A DNA stretch of 7,730 nucleotides from Cyclobacteriaceae bacterium (lineage in GTDB: Bacteria > Bacteroidota > Bacteroidia > Cytophagales > Cyclobacteriaceae). The stretch's first letter is position 1, and each line of letters begins with the position of its first letter. The stretch covers positions 1-7,730 of the forward strand of contig JANYDR010000155.1 in the NCBI GenBank assembly GCA_025363495.1, read 5' to 3'. Under the pieces are notes generated by a model. The model saw nothing but the letters and a program-made list of their open reading frames with translations. It ran no database searches and had not been told where the DNA came from. A program made the position numbers and the translations under genes. Below are positions 1 through 6,241 of the stretch, in pieces.

Positions 1-1115
1 CTTACCAATTTCAGATTATCTACCAGTTGTGCAGCATTTTCTTTTGTGCCCTTAACCACAAATGAAAGCACCGCACCAAAACCATTTTTTAAATATTTCT
101 TCGCCAGCTTATGATACGTACTTGAAGTCAGTCCTGGATAATTCACGGTCTCAACTTGAGGATGTTGTTCCAGCCATTGAGCCAAAGTCAAAGCATTATC
201 TACTGAACGCTGCACTCTCAATGAAAGTGTTTCAAGTCCCTGGATCAATAAAAAAGAATTGAAAGGACTAATCGCTGGACCAAAGTCGCGAAGTCCCTCC
301 ACGCGTGCACGAATGATAAAGGCAATGTTTGGCAATCCCAATGGATTCTTTTCACCGAATATGTCCCAGAATTTTAAGCCATGGTATCCTTCGCTTGGCT
401 CAGTGAACTGACTGAATTTACCATTCCCCCAATTATAATTTCCTCCGTCTACAATCACTCCTCCTATTGAAGTTCCATGACCGCCGATCCATTTTGTGGC
501 AGATTCAACCACTACATTTGCCCCATGTTCTAATGGGCGGAACAAATATCCAGCTGCTCCAAATGTATTATCAACGATCAATGGAAGATCATGTTTCTTC
601 GCCAGGGCTGCGATTGCTTCAAAATCCGGAATGTTAAATCCAGGATTACCGATGGTCTCCAGGTAAAGGGCTTTTGTTTTCTTATCGATCAGTTTCTCGA
701 AAGCTTCAGCCTTGTCTCCTTCCGCGAAACGAACTTCGACACCAAGTCGTTTAAAAGCTACTTTAAATTGGTTGTATGTTCCGCCATATAAGAATGTAGT
801 TGAGACAAAGTTGTCGCCCGTTTGTAAGATGTTATTAAGAGCAATGAATTGTGCTGCCTGACCGGAACCAACAGCTAGCGCTGCTACGCCTCCTTCGAGT
901 GCTGCCACGCGTTTTTCAAATACATCAGTTGTTGGATTCATGATCCGGGTATAGATGTTTCCAAATTCTTTTAGAGCAAAGAGATTTGCGCCGTGCTCCG
1001 AGTTTTTGAACGCATACGAAGTTGTTTGATAAATAGGTACTGCGCGTGAACCTGTTGTTGGATCAATTTCCTGACCTGCATGAAGTTGAAGTGTTTCAAA
1101 ACGTAATGTTGACAT
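1..1115 (-). CDS. metY: O-acetylhomoserine sulfhydrylase (homocysteine synthase), 3' end outside window
   Basis: This PLP enzyme of the Cys/Met metabolism family converts O-acetylhomoserine and sulfide to homocysteine in the cytoplasm, the direct-sulfhydrylation route to methionine. The visible part encodes 371 residues from an ATG at 1115. The family is usually about 425-430 residues, so roughly the last 55 lie beyond the window edge. Visible marks are the N-terminal ETLQLHAGQ, the phosphate-binding YTRIMNPT (Tyr55, Arg57), the ring-stacking Tyr110 in FLYGGTYNQF, the cofactor Asp182 in VDNTF, and the PLP-binding Lys208 in SATKWIGGHG. The long insert after GGVIVDGG and the FNSFLLIQGLETL segment favour MetY over cystathionine synthase or lyase; this is family knowledge rather than a search result. 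No Shine-Dalgarno sequence precedes the start. The gene is the only one seen downstream of a SAM-I riboswitch and a poly-cysteine leader ORF, which fits regulation by methionine and cysteine status. Confidence 0.95.
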   Translation of the reverse strand, partial: MSTLRFETLQLHAGQEIDPTTGSRAVPIYQTTSYAFKNSEHGANLFALKEFGNIYTRIMNPTTDVFEKRVAALEGGVAALAVGSGQAAQFIALNNILQTGDNFVSTTFLYGGTYNQFKVAFKRLGVEVRFAEGDKAEAFEKLIDKKTKALYLETIGNPGFNIPDFEAIAALAKKHDLPLIVDNTFGAAGYLFRPLEHGANVVVESATKWIGGHGTSIGGVIVDGGNYNWGNGKFSQFTEPSEGYHGLKFWDIFGEKNPLGLPNIAFIIRARVEGLRDFGPAISPFNSFLLIQGLETLSLRVQRSVDNALTLAQWLEQHPQVETVNYPGLTSSTYHKLAKKYLKNGFGAVLSFVVKGTKENAAQLVDNLKLV

Positions 1116-1167
1116 GATTGTAATTGTTTAAATAAAAATTTTGATTGAATAAAAATGAAGTCAATTC

Positions 1168-1220
1168 TACAGCGACGTATCCTGTCACTGCGTAAGAAGC
1201 TGTAATAGGCGGTTATGCCT
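1168..1220 (-). promoter_or_regulatory. candidate attenuator: mutually exclusive hairpins between the Cys leader ORF and metY
   Basis: Just after the leader ORF stop, the minus strand can form a small hairpin AGGC/GCCT (1220-1217 with 1210-1207). Next come two competing stems. TACAGC (1204-1199) can pair with GCTGTA (1173-1168). CAGTGAC (1190-1184) can instead pair with GTCGCTG (1176-1170) around a 7-nt loop, with one G-T wobble. The two share bases 1170-1173, so they cannot coexist. ACAGC at 1203-1199 can also pair with GCTGT inside the cysteine codons (1230-1226). This chain of alternatives resembles amino-acid attenuators. There is no U tract directly after the second stem, so whether the outcome is termination or translational control of metY is not visible. 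The pairings were worked out by eye. Confidence 0.4.
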
Positions 1221-1222
1221 GC

Positions 1223-1369
1223 TTAACAGCAACAGCAACAACATGCAAAATCTCCATTAAGAGACATGCAGCGTTGCATAGTGATGCCAATGGAATTGAG
1301 AAGGTCAGTGAGAGCAGCAATAGTCCCTGATAGGAACTTTCCGAGTAAGTTGGTTGACTGGTTTTTCAT
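1223..1369 (-). CDS. 48-aa upstream ORF ending in six cysteines (putative cysteine-sensing leader peptide)
   Basis: This small ORF lies between the SAM-I aptamer and metY, on the same strand and presumably the same transcript. It starts at an ATG at 1369, 12 nt after the end of riboswitch P1, and stops with TAA at 1225-1223, 107 nt before the metY ATG. The peptide begins MKNQSTNLLGKF, continues with an amphipathic-looking stretch (LLGKFLSGTIAALTDLL), and ends GDFACCCCCC. The six Cys codons (TGT TGT TGC TGT TGC TGT, 1243-1226) sit directly before the stop, and a further Cys is at residue 34. A run of codons for one amino acid ahead of a gene in the same nutrient pathway is the hallmark of a translational attenuator. 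Cysteine-codon uORFs with such a role are known in mycobacteria. The alternative is a small metal- or thiol-active peptide. ATGs at 1279 and 1267 would give shorter versions. I do not recognise a named family. Confidence 0.75.
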   Translation of the reverse strand: MKNQSTNLLGKFLSGTIAALTDLLNSIGITMQRCMSLNGDFACCCCCC

Positions 1370-1381
1370 TGTTTTAACCGG

Positions 1382-1495
1382 TTTATAGTTCCCTAAGACC
1401 ATCCTAGGGTAGGACTTAGCACCTTTCTTCGCGAATTCTCGGGAGGCGGTTGCTAGCGTTTCATAGAGCCTTATCTCTCCACGCTTCTTTATAAA
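1382..1495 (-). ncRNA. SAM-I (S-box) riboswitch upstream of metY
   Basis: This S-adenosylmethionine-sensing aptamer is recognised from its conserved core read on the minus strand. The blocks, in order, are AGCGTGGAGAG (from 1485), ATGAAA followed by CGCTAGCAACC (from 1464), and GGTGCTAAGTCC (from 1423). P1 pairs TTTATA (1495-1490) with TATAAA (1387-1382). P2 shows AGCG/CGCT (1485-1482 with 1458-1455) and AGAG/CTCT (1478-1475 with 1468-1465). The P3 core pairs GCAACC (1453-1448) with GGTGC (1423-1419). P4 is the TCC...GGGAA region (about 1413-1388). The length of about 114 nt is normal for the class. No intrinsic terminator follows; the poly-Cys ORF begins 12 nt after P1 instead. SAM binding, which closes P1, may therefore act on that ORF or on downstream folding. 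The assignment rests on consensus memory, not a covariance search. Confidence 0.88.
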
Positions 1496-1531
1496 TCGAT
1501 TAAGCTGAAGTGCTTTGTCGATCTGATATCA

Positions 1532-1563
1532 CAAACGTATACCAGTTTGATAGAGTTTCCAAA
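1532..1563 (-). promoter_or_regulatory. Bacteroidota-type promoter for the riboswitch-uORF-metY transcript
   Basis: On the minus strand a -33 element TTTG (1563-1560) is followed after exactly 20 bp by a -7 element TACGTTTG (1539-1532). This matches the Bacteroidota consensus TTTG / TAnnTTTG completely. Transcription should start near 1525, about 30 nt before riboswitch P1. I saw no second such promoter between the riboswitch and metY, so metY probably depends on this leader. Confidence 0.75.
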
Positions 1564-1629
1564 CAGAGAGTTAAAAATTTGTTAAAAAGTTTTTGCTACC
1601 AAATGTTAGTATAAGAAAATCGATTGATA

Positions 1630-3384
1630 TCAGGCAGGAAGTTCAACCAGAAAGGTGGAGCCAATGTCCACGTTGCTTGTTACGTGAATAGTGCCATTAA
1701 GTCGTTCGACTGCTCTTTTCAAAATATATAAACCAAGTCCGGAACCCTGGGTCCGGTGAGTGCCTCGAAAAAACATATTGAATATGTTTTGCTGGTCGGC
1801 CTCCGCAATACCCTGGCCATTATCTTCCACTGCAATTTTAACCATTTGATCCTCCAAATAAATATTTACCCGAACGAAAGATACTTCCTGACTTCTTGAA
1901 TACTTGACCGCATTTTCTATCAGATTCTGGAGAATGGTATTTATAATTGCCCACTCAGACTTAAACTGAAAATTCTGAATTTTCTTTTCGATGATCACAG
2001 AATCAAACTGAGGGAGATACCGGCATGACTCAAAGCACTCATCTACTAATTTCTCAAAGTCAATGATCTTTTTAAGTTTTTCAGTGTTTTTAATTTCGGT
2101 AAGATTTATGAGGCCCATCACAATATCATTCACACGCATAATCTGTGAATGATACATTGAAAATAACCGAAGTGAAGTTTCGTCAACTACATCCATCTTA
2201 ACAATGCTATTCAGTCCAAGAAGAGATGAGATGGGTCCTTTTAGATCGTGCGAGATACGATAGAAAAAAGAATCCAATTCGGCATTTTTCCCTTCGATAA
2301 TTTCGTTCTTCTCTTGTTGTTTCCTGGCTTCAAATTCAAGGTTCTCAATTTTAGTTACCGCCTCATAACTTTTAATAAGATTGTAATTCTCCTTGTTAAT
2401 TACCTCTTCTTTAATCGATAAACATTTTTCGAGATAATCAAGTGCCTGTATGGCATTGCTCTCTTTCCTTGCCAACTGGTAGAGATTATAATAAACCTTG
2501 AAAAGAACAATTTGAACCTTGAAGGCGCTGGAGATCTCAACAGCGAGTAAAAAATAATGCCTCGCGTTCTCTTTATCATCCGTCTCCATAAACGCAAGAC
2601 CCATTTTATTGTAAGCCATGCCCAATCCCAACTTATCCCCAACATTCAGGTGAATGCGCACGGTTTCCTCAAGGTCAATTATAGCTTTTTTATAGAACCC
2701 CTTCTTTATTAAGATCTTTGCACGACCGTACAAAGCAAACGCCAGACCACGGACATCCTTTGTCTTCATCTTGAGTGCAACACTCCGTTCAATGGTCTCG
2801 ACCGCAAGTTCCTCTTTGCCTTGTTTGAAATAAATGGCCGAAAGTGGATTCAAGGCATTTGATTCCAATGCTTCTTCACCTATTTCGCGACATGCAGCGA
2901 TGGACTTTTCATAGGATTCTATTGCTTTTTCCTGATCATTGAAATATTCATAAATGGTGCCCATGCTTTTAAGTGTACGGGCCTCATTATAAAAATCATT
3001 TGTCACCCGATAAAGCAGCAGACAATCCAGCAAAAGCAGAAGCGCCTGATGATATTTATTCGTGCGATAGTAAATGCTTCCAATATTGTATTTAGCATCT
3101 GCGATACCTTTGATATTATTTCTCTTATGGAAATATTGTAAGGATTCATTTGAGTAATTCATGGCAATATCAAACTCGCCTTGAATAAGATAAAACAGAC
3201 CCAATTGTGTTTTTGCTGCAATTTTGAGGTCTTCAAAATTATTTGCCTCACAACGACTCAGAATATCTTGGGTAAGCCTAATGCTTTGTTGTAAATCAAT
3301 TGAGCGAAGATTGAACGCATCTTTTAAACTTACCTCAATATCAGAGGCAATAGAGAGCAACTCAGCAGAAACAAGTTTCTCCAT
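1630..3384 (-). CDS. cytosolic TPR-repeat sensor histidine kinase
   Basis: The product, 584 residues from the ATG at 3384, is a histidine kinase that would autophosphorylate and pass phosphate to a response regulator. About residues 50-325 are helical repeats with TPR-like pairs such as AKYNIGSIYYRTNKYHQALLL and YNKMGLAFMETDDKENARHYF. A charged, coiled-coil-like linker (about 340-370) follows. The dimerisation domain carries SHDLKGPISSL with the phospho-acceptor His379. The ATPase domain has an N-box NLIENAVKYS (Asn491), VEDNGQGI, IFNMFFRG and GSGLGLYILK. No signal peptide or membrane segment is visible, so sensing is probably cytosolic through the TPRs. No response regulator adjoins it. The frame continues upstream to a TTG at 3441, but a -7 promoter element lies inside that extension and the extra residues look non-protein-like. 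The ligand and partner are unknown. Confidence 0.9.
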   Translation of the reverse strand: MEKLVSAELLSIASDIEVSLKDAFNLRSIDLQQSIRLTQDILSRCEANNFEDLKIAAKTQLGLFYLIQGEFDIAMNYSNESLQYFHKRNNIKGIADAKYNIGSIYYRTNKYHQALLLLLDCLLLYRVTNDFYNEARTLKSMGTIYEYFNDQEKAIESYEKSIAACREIGEEALESNALNPLSAIYFKQGKEELAVETIERSVALKMKTKDVRGLAFALYGRAKILIKKGFYKKAIIDLEETVRIHLNVGDKLGLGMAYNKMGLAFMETDDKENARHYFLLAVEISSAFKVQIVLFKVYYNLYQLARKESNAIQALDYLEKCLSIKEEVINKENYNLIKSYEAVTKIENLEFEARKQQEKNEIIEGKNAELDSFFYRISHDLKGPISSLLGLNSIVKMDVVDETSLRLFSMYHSQIMRVNDIVMGLINLTEIKNTEKLKKIIDFEKLVDECFESCRYLPQFDSVIIEKKIQNFQFKSEWAIINTILQNLIENAVKYSRSQEVSFVRVNIYLEDQMVKIAVEDNGQGIAEADQQNIFNMFFRGTHRTQGSGLGLYILKRAVERLNGTIHVTSNVDIGSTFLVELPA

Positions 3385-3400
3385 TAGATTAAAGCAGTCC

Positions 3401-3408
3401 CAAACATA
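3401..3408 (-). promoter_or_regulatory. -7 promoter element of the histidine kinase gene
   Basis: The minus strand reads TATGTTTG, a full match to the Bacteroidota -7 consensus TAnnTTTG, ending 16 bp before the ATG at 3384. The expected transcript start leaves only about 10 nt of leader. No good -33 TTTG is found at 19-21 bp, so the promoter may be weak or helped by an activator. Its position supports the ATG start over the upstream TTG. Confidence 0.45.
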
Positions 3409-3542
3409 ACACAAATGATCGTTAATAGTTACACAGGTCAATTTTTTTTCCCACTTATAAACCCTCTTCCTGTACGTTTTTGCCCCTCTTACAAAGACGT
3501 TTTCTTAAACTATTTTATATAAATTGTTGAAAATAATGATGT

Positions 3543-4814
3543 ATGACGGAGCAGAAAAAGATCAATAGACGACAGGTCATAAAGTATAGTCTTGGCGGAG
3601 CTGCACTCACTGCTTTAGCTGAACTGGTCCCAGAAACAGCCGTATCAAAAACGTCTGACAAAAGAAATCTCAAAACAGGCAAGATCGTCGTGGTTGGAGC
3701 CGGTGCATTTGGAGGATGGACGGCCCTGCACCTATTACGAAAAGGTTATGACGTAACACTCATTGATCAGTTTGGCCCCGGTAACAATCAATCAAGCTCC
3801 GGTGGCGAAACACGCCTTATCCGTGCCTTTTATGACAAGCAAATCTATTTCGACCTGACGTGTCGCGCGGTTGAGCTTTGGAAAGAAAATGAACCACGGA
3901 TGGGGCAAAAAGTTCTTTTTCAAAATGGTTTGATTCTATTTAACTATAAACAAAATACACCTGAATTGGATGTTGCATGGCCGATGTATAAAAAAGCAGG
4001 ACTTCCTATTGAAAAAATAAGTTTGGCTGATGCTGCCAAACGCTGGCCGCAAGTCAGAACTGAGGGACTTGACCACATCATGTATGATCCTAACGCTGGC
4101 TACCTGGAAGCACGCAAGGGCTGCATCGCTGTTGCTGACCTCTTCATTAAAGAAGGAGGATCTTTTCTTCAACAAAAAGTTCAGAAGGAATCTATCGCTA
4201 ACGGAAAGGTAAATTCCATAACGCTTGCTGATGGAAAGGTGCTGGAGGCTGAAAGTTTTGTATTTGCATGTGGCCCATGGCTGACCCGACTTTTTCCGGC
4301 ACTAACTAAAAAATTAAAAGTAACGCGTGCACTTGAAATTTTTGTCGCTTCTCCTTCAGATCAATCAGATTTTATGGAGAATAAGTTACCGACGTGGATG
4401 GATCGCGATCTTGATGGCCCGTTTAGAGCGTTTGGTGTACCGGGAAGTGCTTTCAGAGGATTCAAGATTGGAATCACACCGCCGATGGATAATAATGTAA
4501 CAGATCGCTTCGATACGTACGATCGTCTTGTGAGGCCAGAAGAATTAATGCTTGTTCAAAAATTAGTAGCATCACGCTTTCCAAAGTTAGTGGGGCAACC
4601 GGTTATCGAGCAACGTGTCTGTCAATATACCATGACACCCGATACTGATTTCATTCTCGATCAACATCCTGAAGCTTCTAATCTCTGGGTGATGGGAGGA
4701 GATTCGGGACATGGCTATAAGTTAGGCGCATCGTTTGGCGAGATGGCTGCCAGTACGGTATTAAAAGAAATCAAGGTGAATGAATTGTTCGCGTTGAAAA
4801 GACTTCTAGGCTAA
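3543..4814 (+). CDS. TAT-exported FAD-dependent oxidoreductase, monomeric sarcosine oxidase-like (DAO family)
   Basis: This 423-residue flavoprotein of the D-amino acid oxidase fold resembles monomeric sarcosine oxidase and N-methyltryptophan oxidase, which oxidise N-methylated or secondary amines. The N-terminus has a twin-arginine signal: NRRQVIKYSLGG (Arg9-Arg10) followed by a short hydrophobic stretch to about residue 26. Folded, cofactor-loaded export is therefore likely. The FAD dinucleotide motif is IVVVGAGAFGG (48-58). SSSGGETRLIRAFY (84-97) and the C-terminal DSGHGYKLGASFGE (387-400) match conserved flavin-binding blocks of the sarcosine oxidase group. Cys360 in RVCQYTMTPDTDF sits where this group attaches FAD covalently. 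Without the signal the length is near the usual 370-390. The substrate cannot be told from sequence. It is divergent from the kinase gene, and the DinB-like gene follows convergently with no gap. An imperfect -7 candidate (TACGTTTT, 3473-3480) lies upstream. Confidence 0.88.
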   Translation: MTEQKKINRRQVIKYSLGGAALTALAELVPETAVSKTSDKRNLKTGKIVVVGAGAFGGWTALHLLRKGYDVTLIDQFGPGNNQSSSGGETRLIRAFYDKQIYFDLTCRAVELWKENEPRMGQKVLFQNGLILFNYKQNTPELDVAWPMYKKAGLPIEKISLADAAKRWPQVRTEGLDHIMYDPNAGYLEARKGCIAVADLFIKEGGSFLQQKVQKESIANGKVNSITLADGKVLEAESFVFACGPWLTRLFPALTKKLKVTRALEIFVASPSDQSDFMENKLPTWMDRDLDGPFRAFGVPGSAFRGFKIGITPPMDNNVTDRFDTYDRLVRPEELMLVQKLVASRFPKLVGQPVIEQRVCQYTMTPDTDFILDQHPEASNLWVMGGDSGHGYKLGASFGEMAASTVLKEIKVNELFALKRLLG

Positions 4815-5270
4815 TCAATCAAATGATTTCTTGATATACGCTATTTGCCCAAGGTGATAAATATCATGTTGAATGATACCATGAATCAATGTATAGAAAG
4901 TGTATTTGTAAGGTGACTCCGGAACAAGGTCTCCGAGTCGTGCTTCCGGAAAAGTCTTAAGAGCCTCTACCAGCGCTTGCTGGCTTACCTTAAGATTATC
5001 AATGGCAGATTCCCATGATTCTGGTTTGGGGAAATTTAATTCATCAGTAATTCGAAATGAATTATCACCCTGTAATCTTTTTGTTACATACAATCTCCAG
5101 AAGGTCATGTGAAGTATCAACTCAATGATACTATGGGTCGTTCCGTGGCGAAGATTTGAGGTCCCCGGATTAATTCCCGAAAGAGTTTCAAGAATAGAAT
5201 TCCCGAACCAGGGTTGCTTGTCAAATGTCTTTTCAACCATCCTGACAATTCTTTCGATTTCAGTTGCCAT
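4815..5270 (-). CDS. DinB-like superfamily protein, putative metal-dependent four-helix bundle
   Basis: This is a 151-residue soluble protein of the size and predicted helical character of the DinB/YfiT family. The family's metal-binding histidine triad appears to be present: His54 in HSIIELILHMTFWR, and His135 and His139 in HGIIQHDIYHLGQI, with the HxxxH near the C-terminus as is typical. Members include thiol-dependent S-transferases and damage-induced proteins of unknown activity, so no reaction is assigned. Despite the family name it is unrelated to the DinB DNA polymerase IV. The gene starts 31 bp after fabG on the same strand, with no promoter or terminator visible between them, and is probably co-transcribed. 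Its stop codon touches the stop of the convergent oxidoreductase gene. Confidence 0.8.
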   Translation of the reverse strand: MATEIERIVRMVEKTFDKQPWFGNSILETLSGINPGTSNLRHGTTHSIIELILHMTFWRLYVTKRLQGDNSFRITDELNFPKPESWESAIDNLKVSQQALVEALKTFPEARLGDLVPESPYKYTFYTLIHGIIQHDIYHLGQIAYIKKSFD

Positions 5271-5301
5271 GACTTTCTGCTTTTAGCTTTTCACTTTCAG
5301 C

Positions 5302-6048
5302 TTATGTAAGCATCCCCCCATCAACCTGAATCACTTGCCCTGTGATGTACGAAGACATATCTGAAGCCAGGAAAACACAAGCGTCTGCCACATCTTCAGG
5401 CTTGCCTCCTCGCTTCAGCGGAATTGCATCGCGCCATACCTGGATCATTTTTTCATCCAGCTTGCCTGTCATTTCTGTTTCAATAAAACCTGGGGCGATA
5501 GCGTTTGACCGAATTCCACGTGAACCTAATTCCAAAGCGATGGATTTTGTGAACCCAATGATCCCCGCTTTTGATGCCGCATAATTAGACTGACCTGCGT
5601 TGCCCTTCAATCCAACCACGGAAGTCATGTTAATAATTGATCCAGCTCTCTGCTTCATCATAGGTTTGCACGCTGCCTTCACGGTGTTGAAGCACGATTT
5701 CAGATTCACATTCATGATCTTGTCCCACATTTCTTCCGTCATGCGCAGCAATAAATTGTCCATCGTAATGCCGGCGTTATTAACAAGAATATCCAATGAG
5801 CCAAATTCGGTGACTACATCATTGATCAGCTTATCTGCCTGCGTAAAATCGGATGCATCCGAACGATATCCTTTAGCCTTCACACCTTTGGCGTGCAATT
5901 CTGCTTCAAGCGCCTGGCCCTGCTCAACGCTGGAAAGGTAAGTGAACGCCACGTTTGCGCCTTGCTCTGCAAATCGCAGGGCAATAGATTTCCCGATTCC
6001 TTTGGATGCGCCGGTTACCAGCGCAGTTTTATTCTGTAAAAGTTTCAT
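5302..6048 (-). CDS. fabG: 3-oxoacyl-[acyl-carrier-protein] reductase, SDR family
   Basis: This NADPH-dependent short-chain dehydrogenase reduces 3-oxoacyl-ACP to 3-hydroxyacyl-ACP in cytosolic fatty acid elongation. At 248 residues it has normal FabG length. It shows the cofactor loop TGASKGIG (12-19), NNAG (90-93), and the catalytic tetrad Asn114, Ser143, Tyr156 and Lys160 (in MNVNLKS, NMTSVVG and YAASK). PGFIETEMT (186-194) and the C-terminal GQVIQVDGGM (237-246) are typical of FabG. Asp86-type helix contacts (SLDILVNNAG) and the overall similarity favour FabG over other SDRs, but an acetoacetyl-CoA reductase or a specialised SDR cannot be excluded. It is not beside acpP, fabD or fabF; instead the dinB-like gene follows 31 bp downstream. 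The ATG at 6048 is preceded by an AT-rich leader without a Shine-Dalgarno sequence. Confidence 0.92.
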   Translation of the reverse strand: MKLLQNKTALVTGASKGIGKSIALRFAEQGANVAFTYLSSVEQGQALEAELHAKGVKAKGYRSDASDFTQADKLINDVVTEFGSLDILVNNAGITMDNLLLRMTEEMWDKIMNVNLKSCFNTVKAACKPMMKQRAGSIINMTSVVGLKGNAGQSNYAASKAGIIGFTKSIALELGSRGIRSNAIAPGFIETEMTGKLDEKMIQVWRDAIPLKRGGKPEDVADACVFLASDMSSYITGQVIQVDGGMLT

Positions 6049-6186
6049 TTTGCGAAAGAAAATTTAAATCTGATTAAGATAGCGATTGTAAAAATAGTGC
6101 TTTTAGTGTTTCTGTAAATGTTTTTTAAGGAGGCACCTATTATATCAAAATCCTGTTGTGGGATACAAATTAACGATCCTGACTCA

Positions 6187-6217
6187 TTTCATTTAATGAA
6201 TCTGGGACATATCTTTG
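6187..6217 (+). promoter_or_regulatory. promoter of lpdA, overlapped by a 13-bp palindrome
   Basis: A perfect -7 element TATCTTTG (6210-6217) follows a near-consensus -33 TTTC (6187-6190) at 19 bp spacing. The predicted start near 6223 leaves a leader of roughly 20 nt before the ATG at 6242. The inverted repeat TTCATT-T-AATGAA (6188-6200) overlaps the -33 element and could be an operator or chance AT-rich symmetry. Confidence 0.55.
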
Positions 6218-6241
6218 GTCTTAACTTAATGTAAAATTATC

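Noticed and set aside
62..791. Two plus-strand open frames of 66 codons (62-262 and 591-791)
   Set aside because: Both lie antisense inside metY, whose protein is clearly conserved; their translations show no family features.
1151..1190. Intrinsic terminator before metY
   Set aside because: The CAGTGAC/GTCGCTG stem is not followed directly by a T run; the nearest T5 on the minus strand is about 14 nt away, so it is kept only as a regulatory hairpin.
3385..3441. N-terminal extension of the histidine kinase to a TTG at 3441
   Set aside because: It needs a TTG start, contains a full -7 promoter match, and adds residues unlike a signal peptide or TPR; the ATG at 3384 is preferred.
5342..5941. 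Plus-strand open frames of 80 and 113 codons
   Set aside because: They are antisense to fabG, which carries all its catalytic motifs; they are shadows of its codon pattern.
6127..6133. AAGGAGG resembling a strong ribosome binding site
   Set aside because: No start codon lies at suitable spacing, and the genes here do not use such sites.
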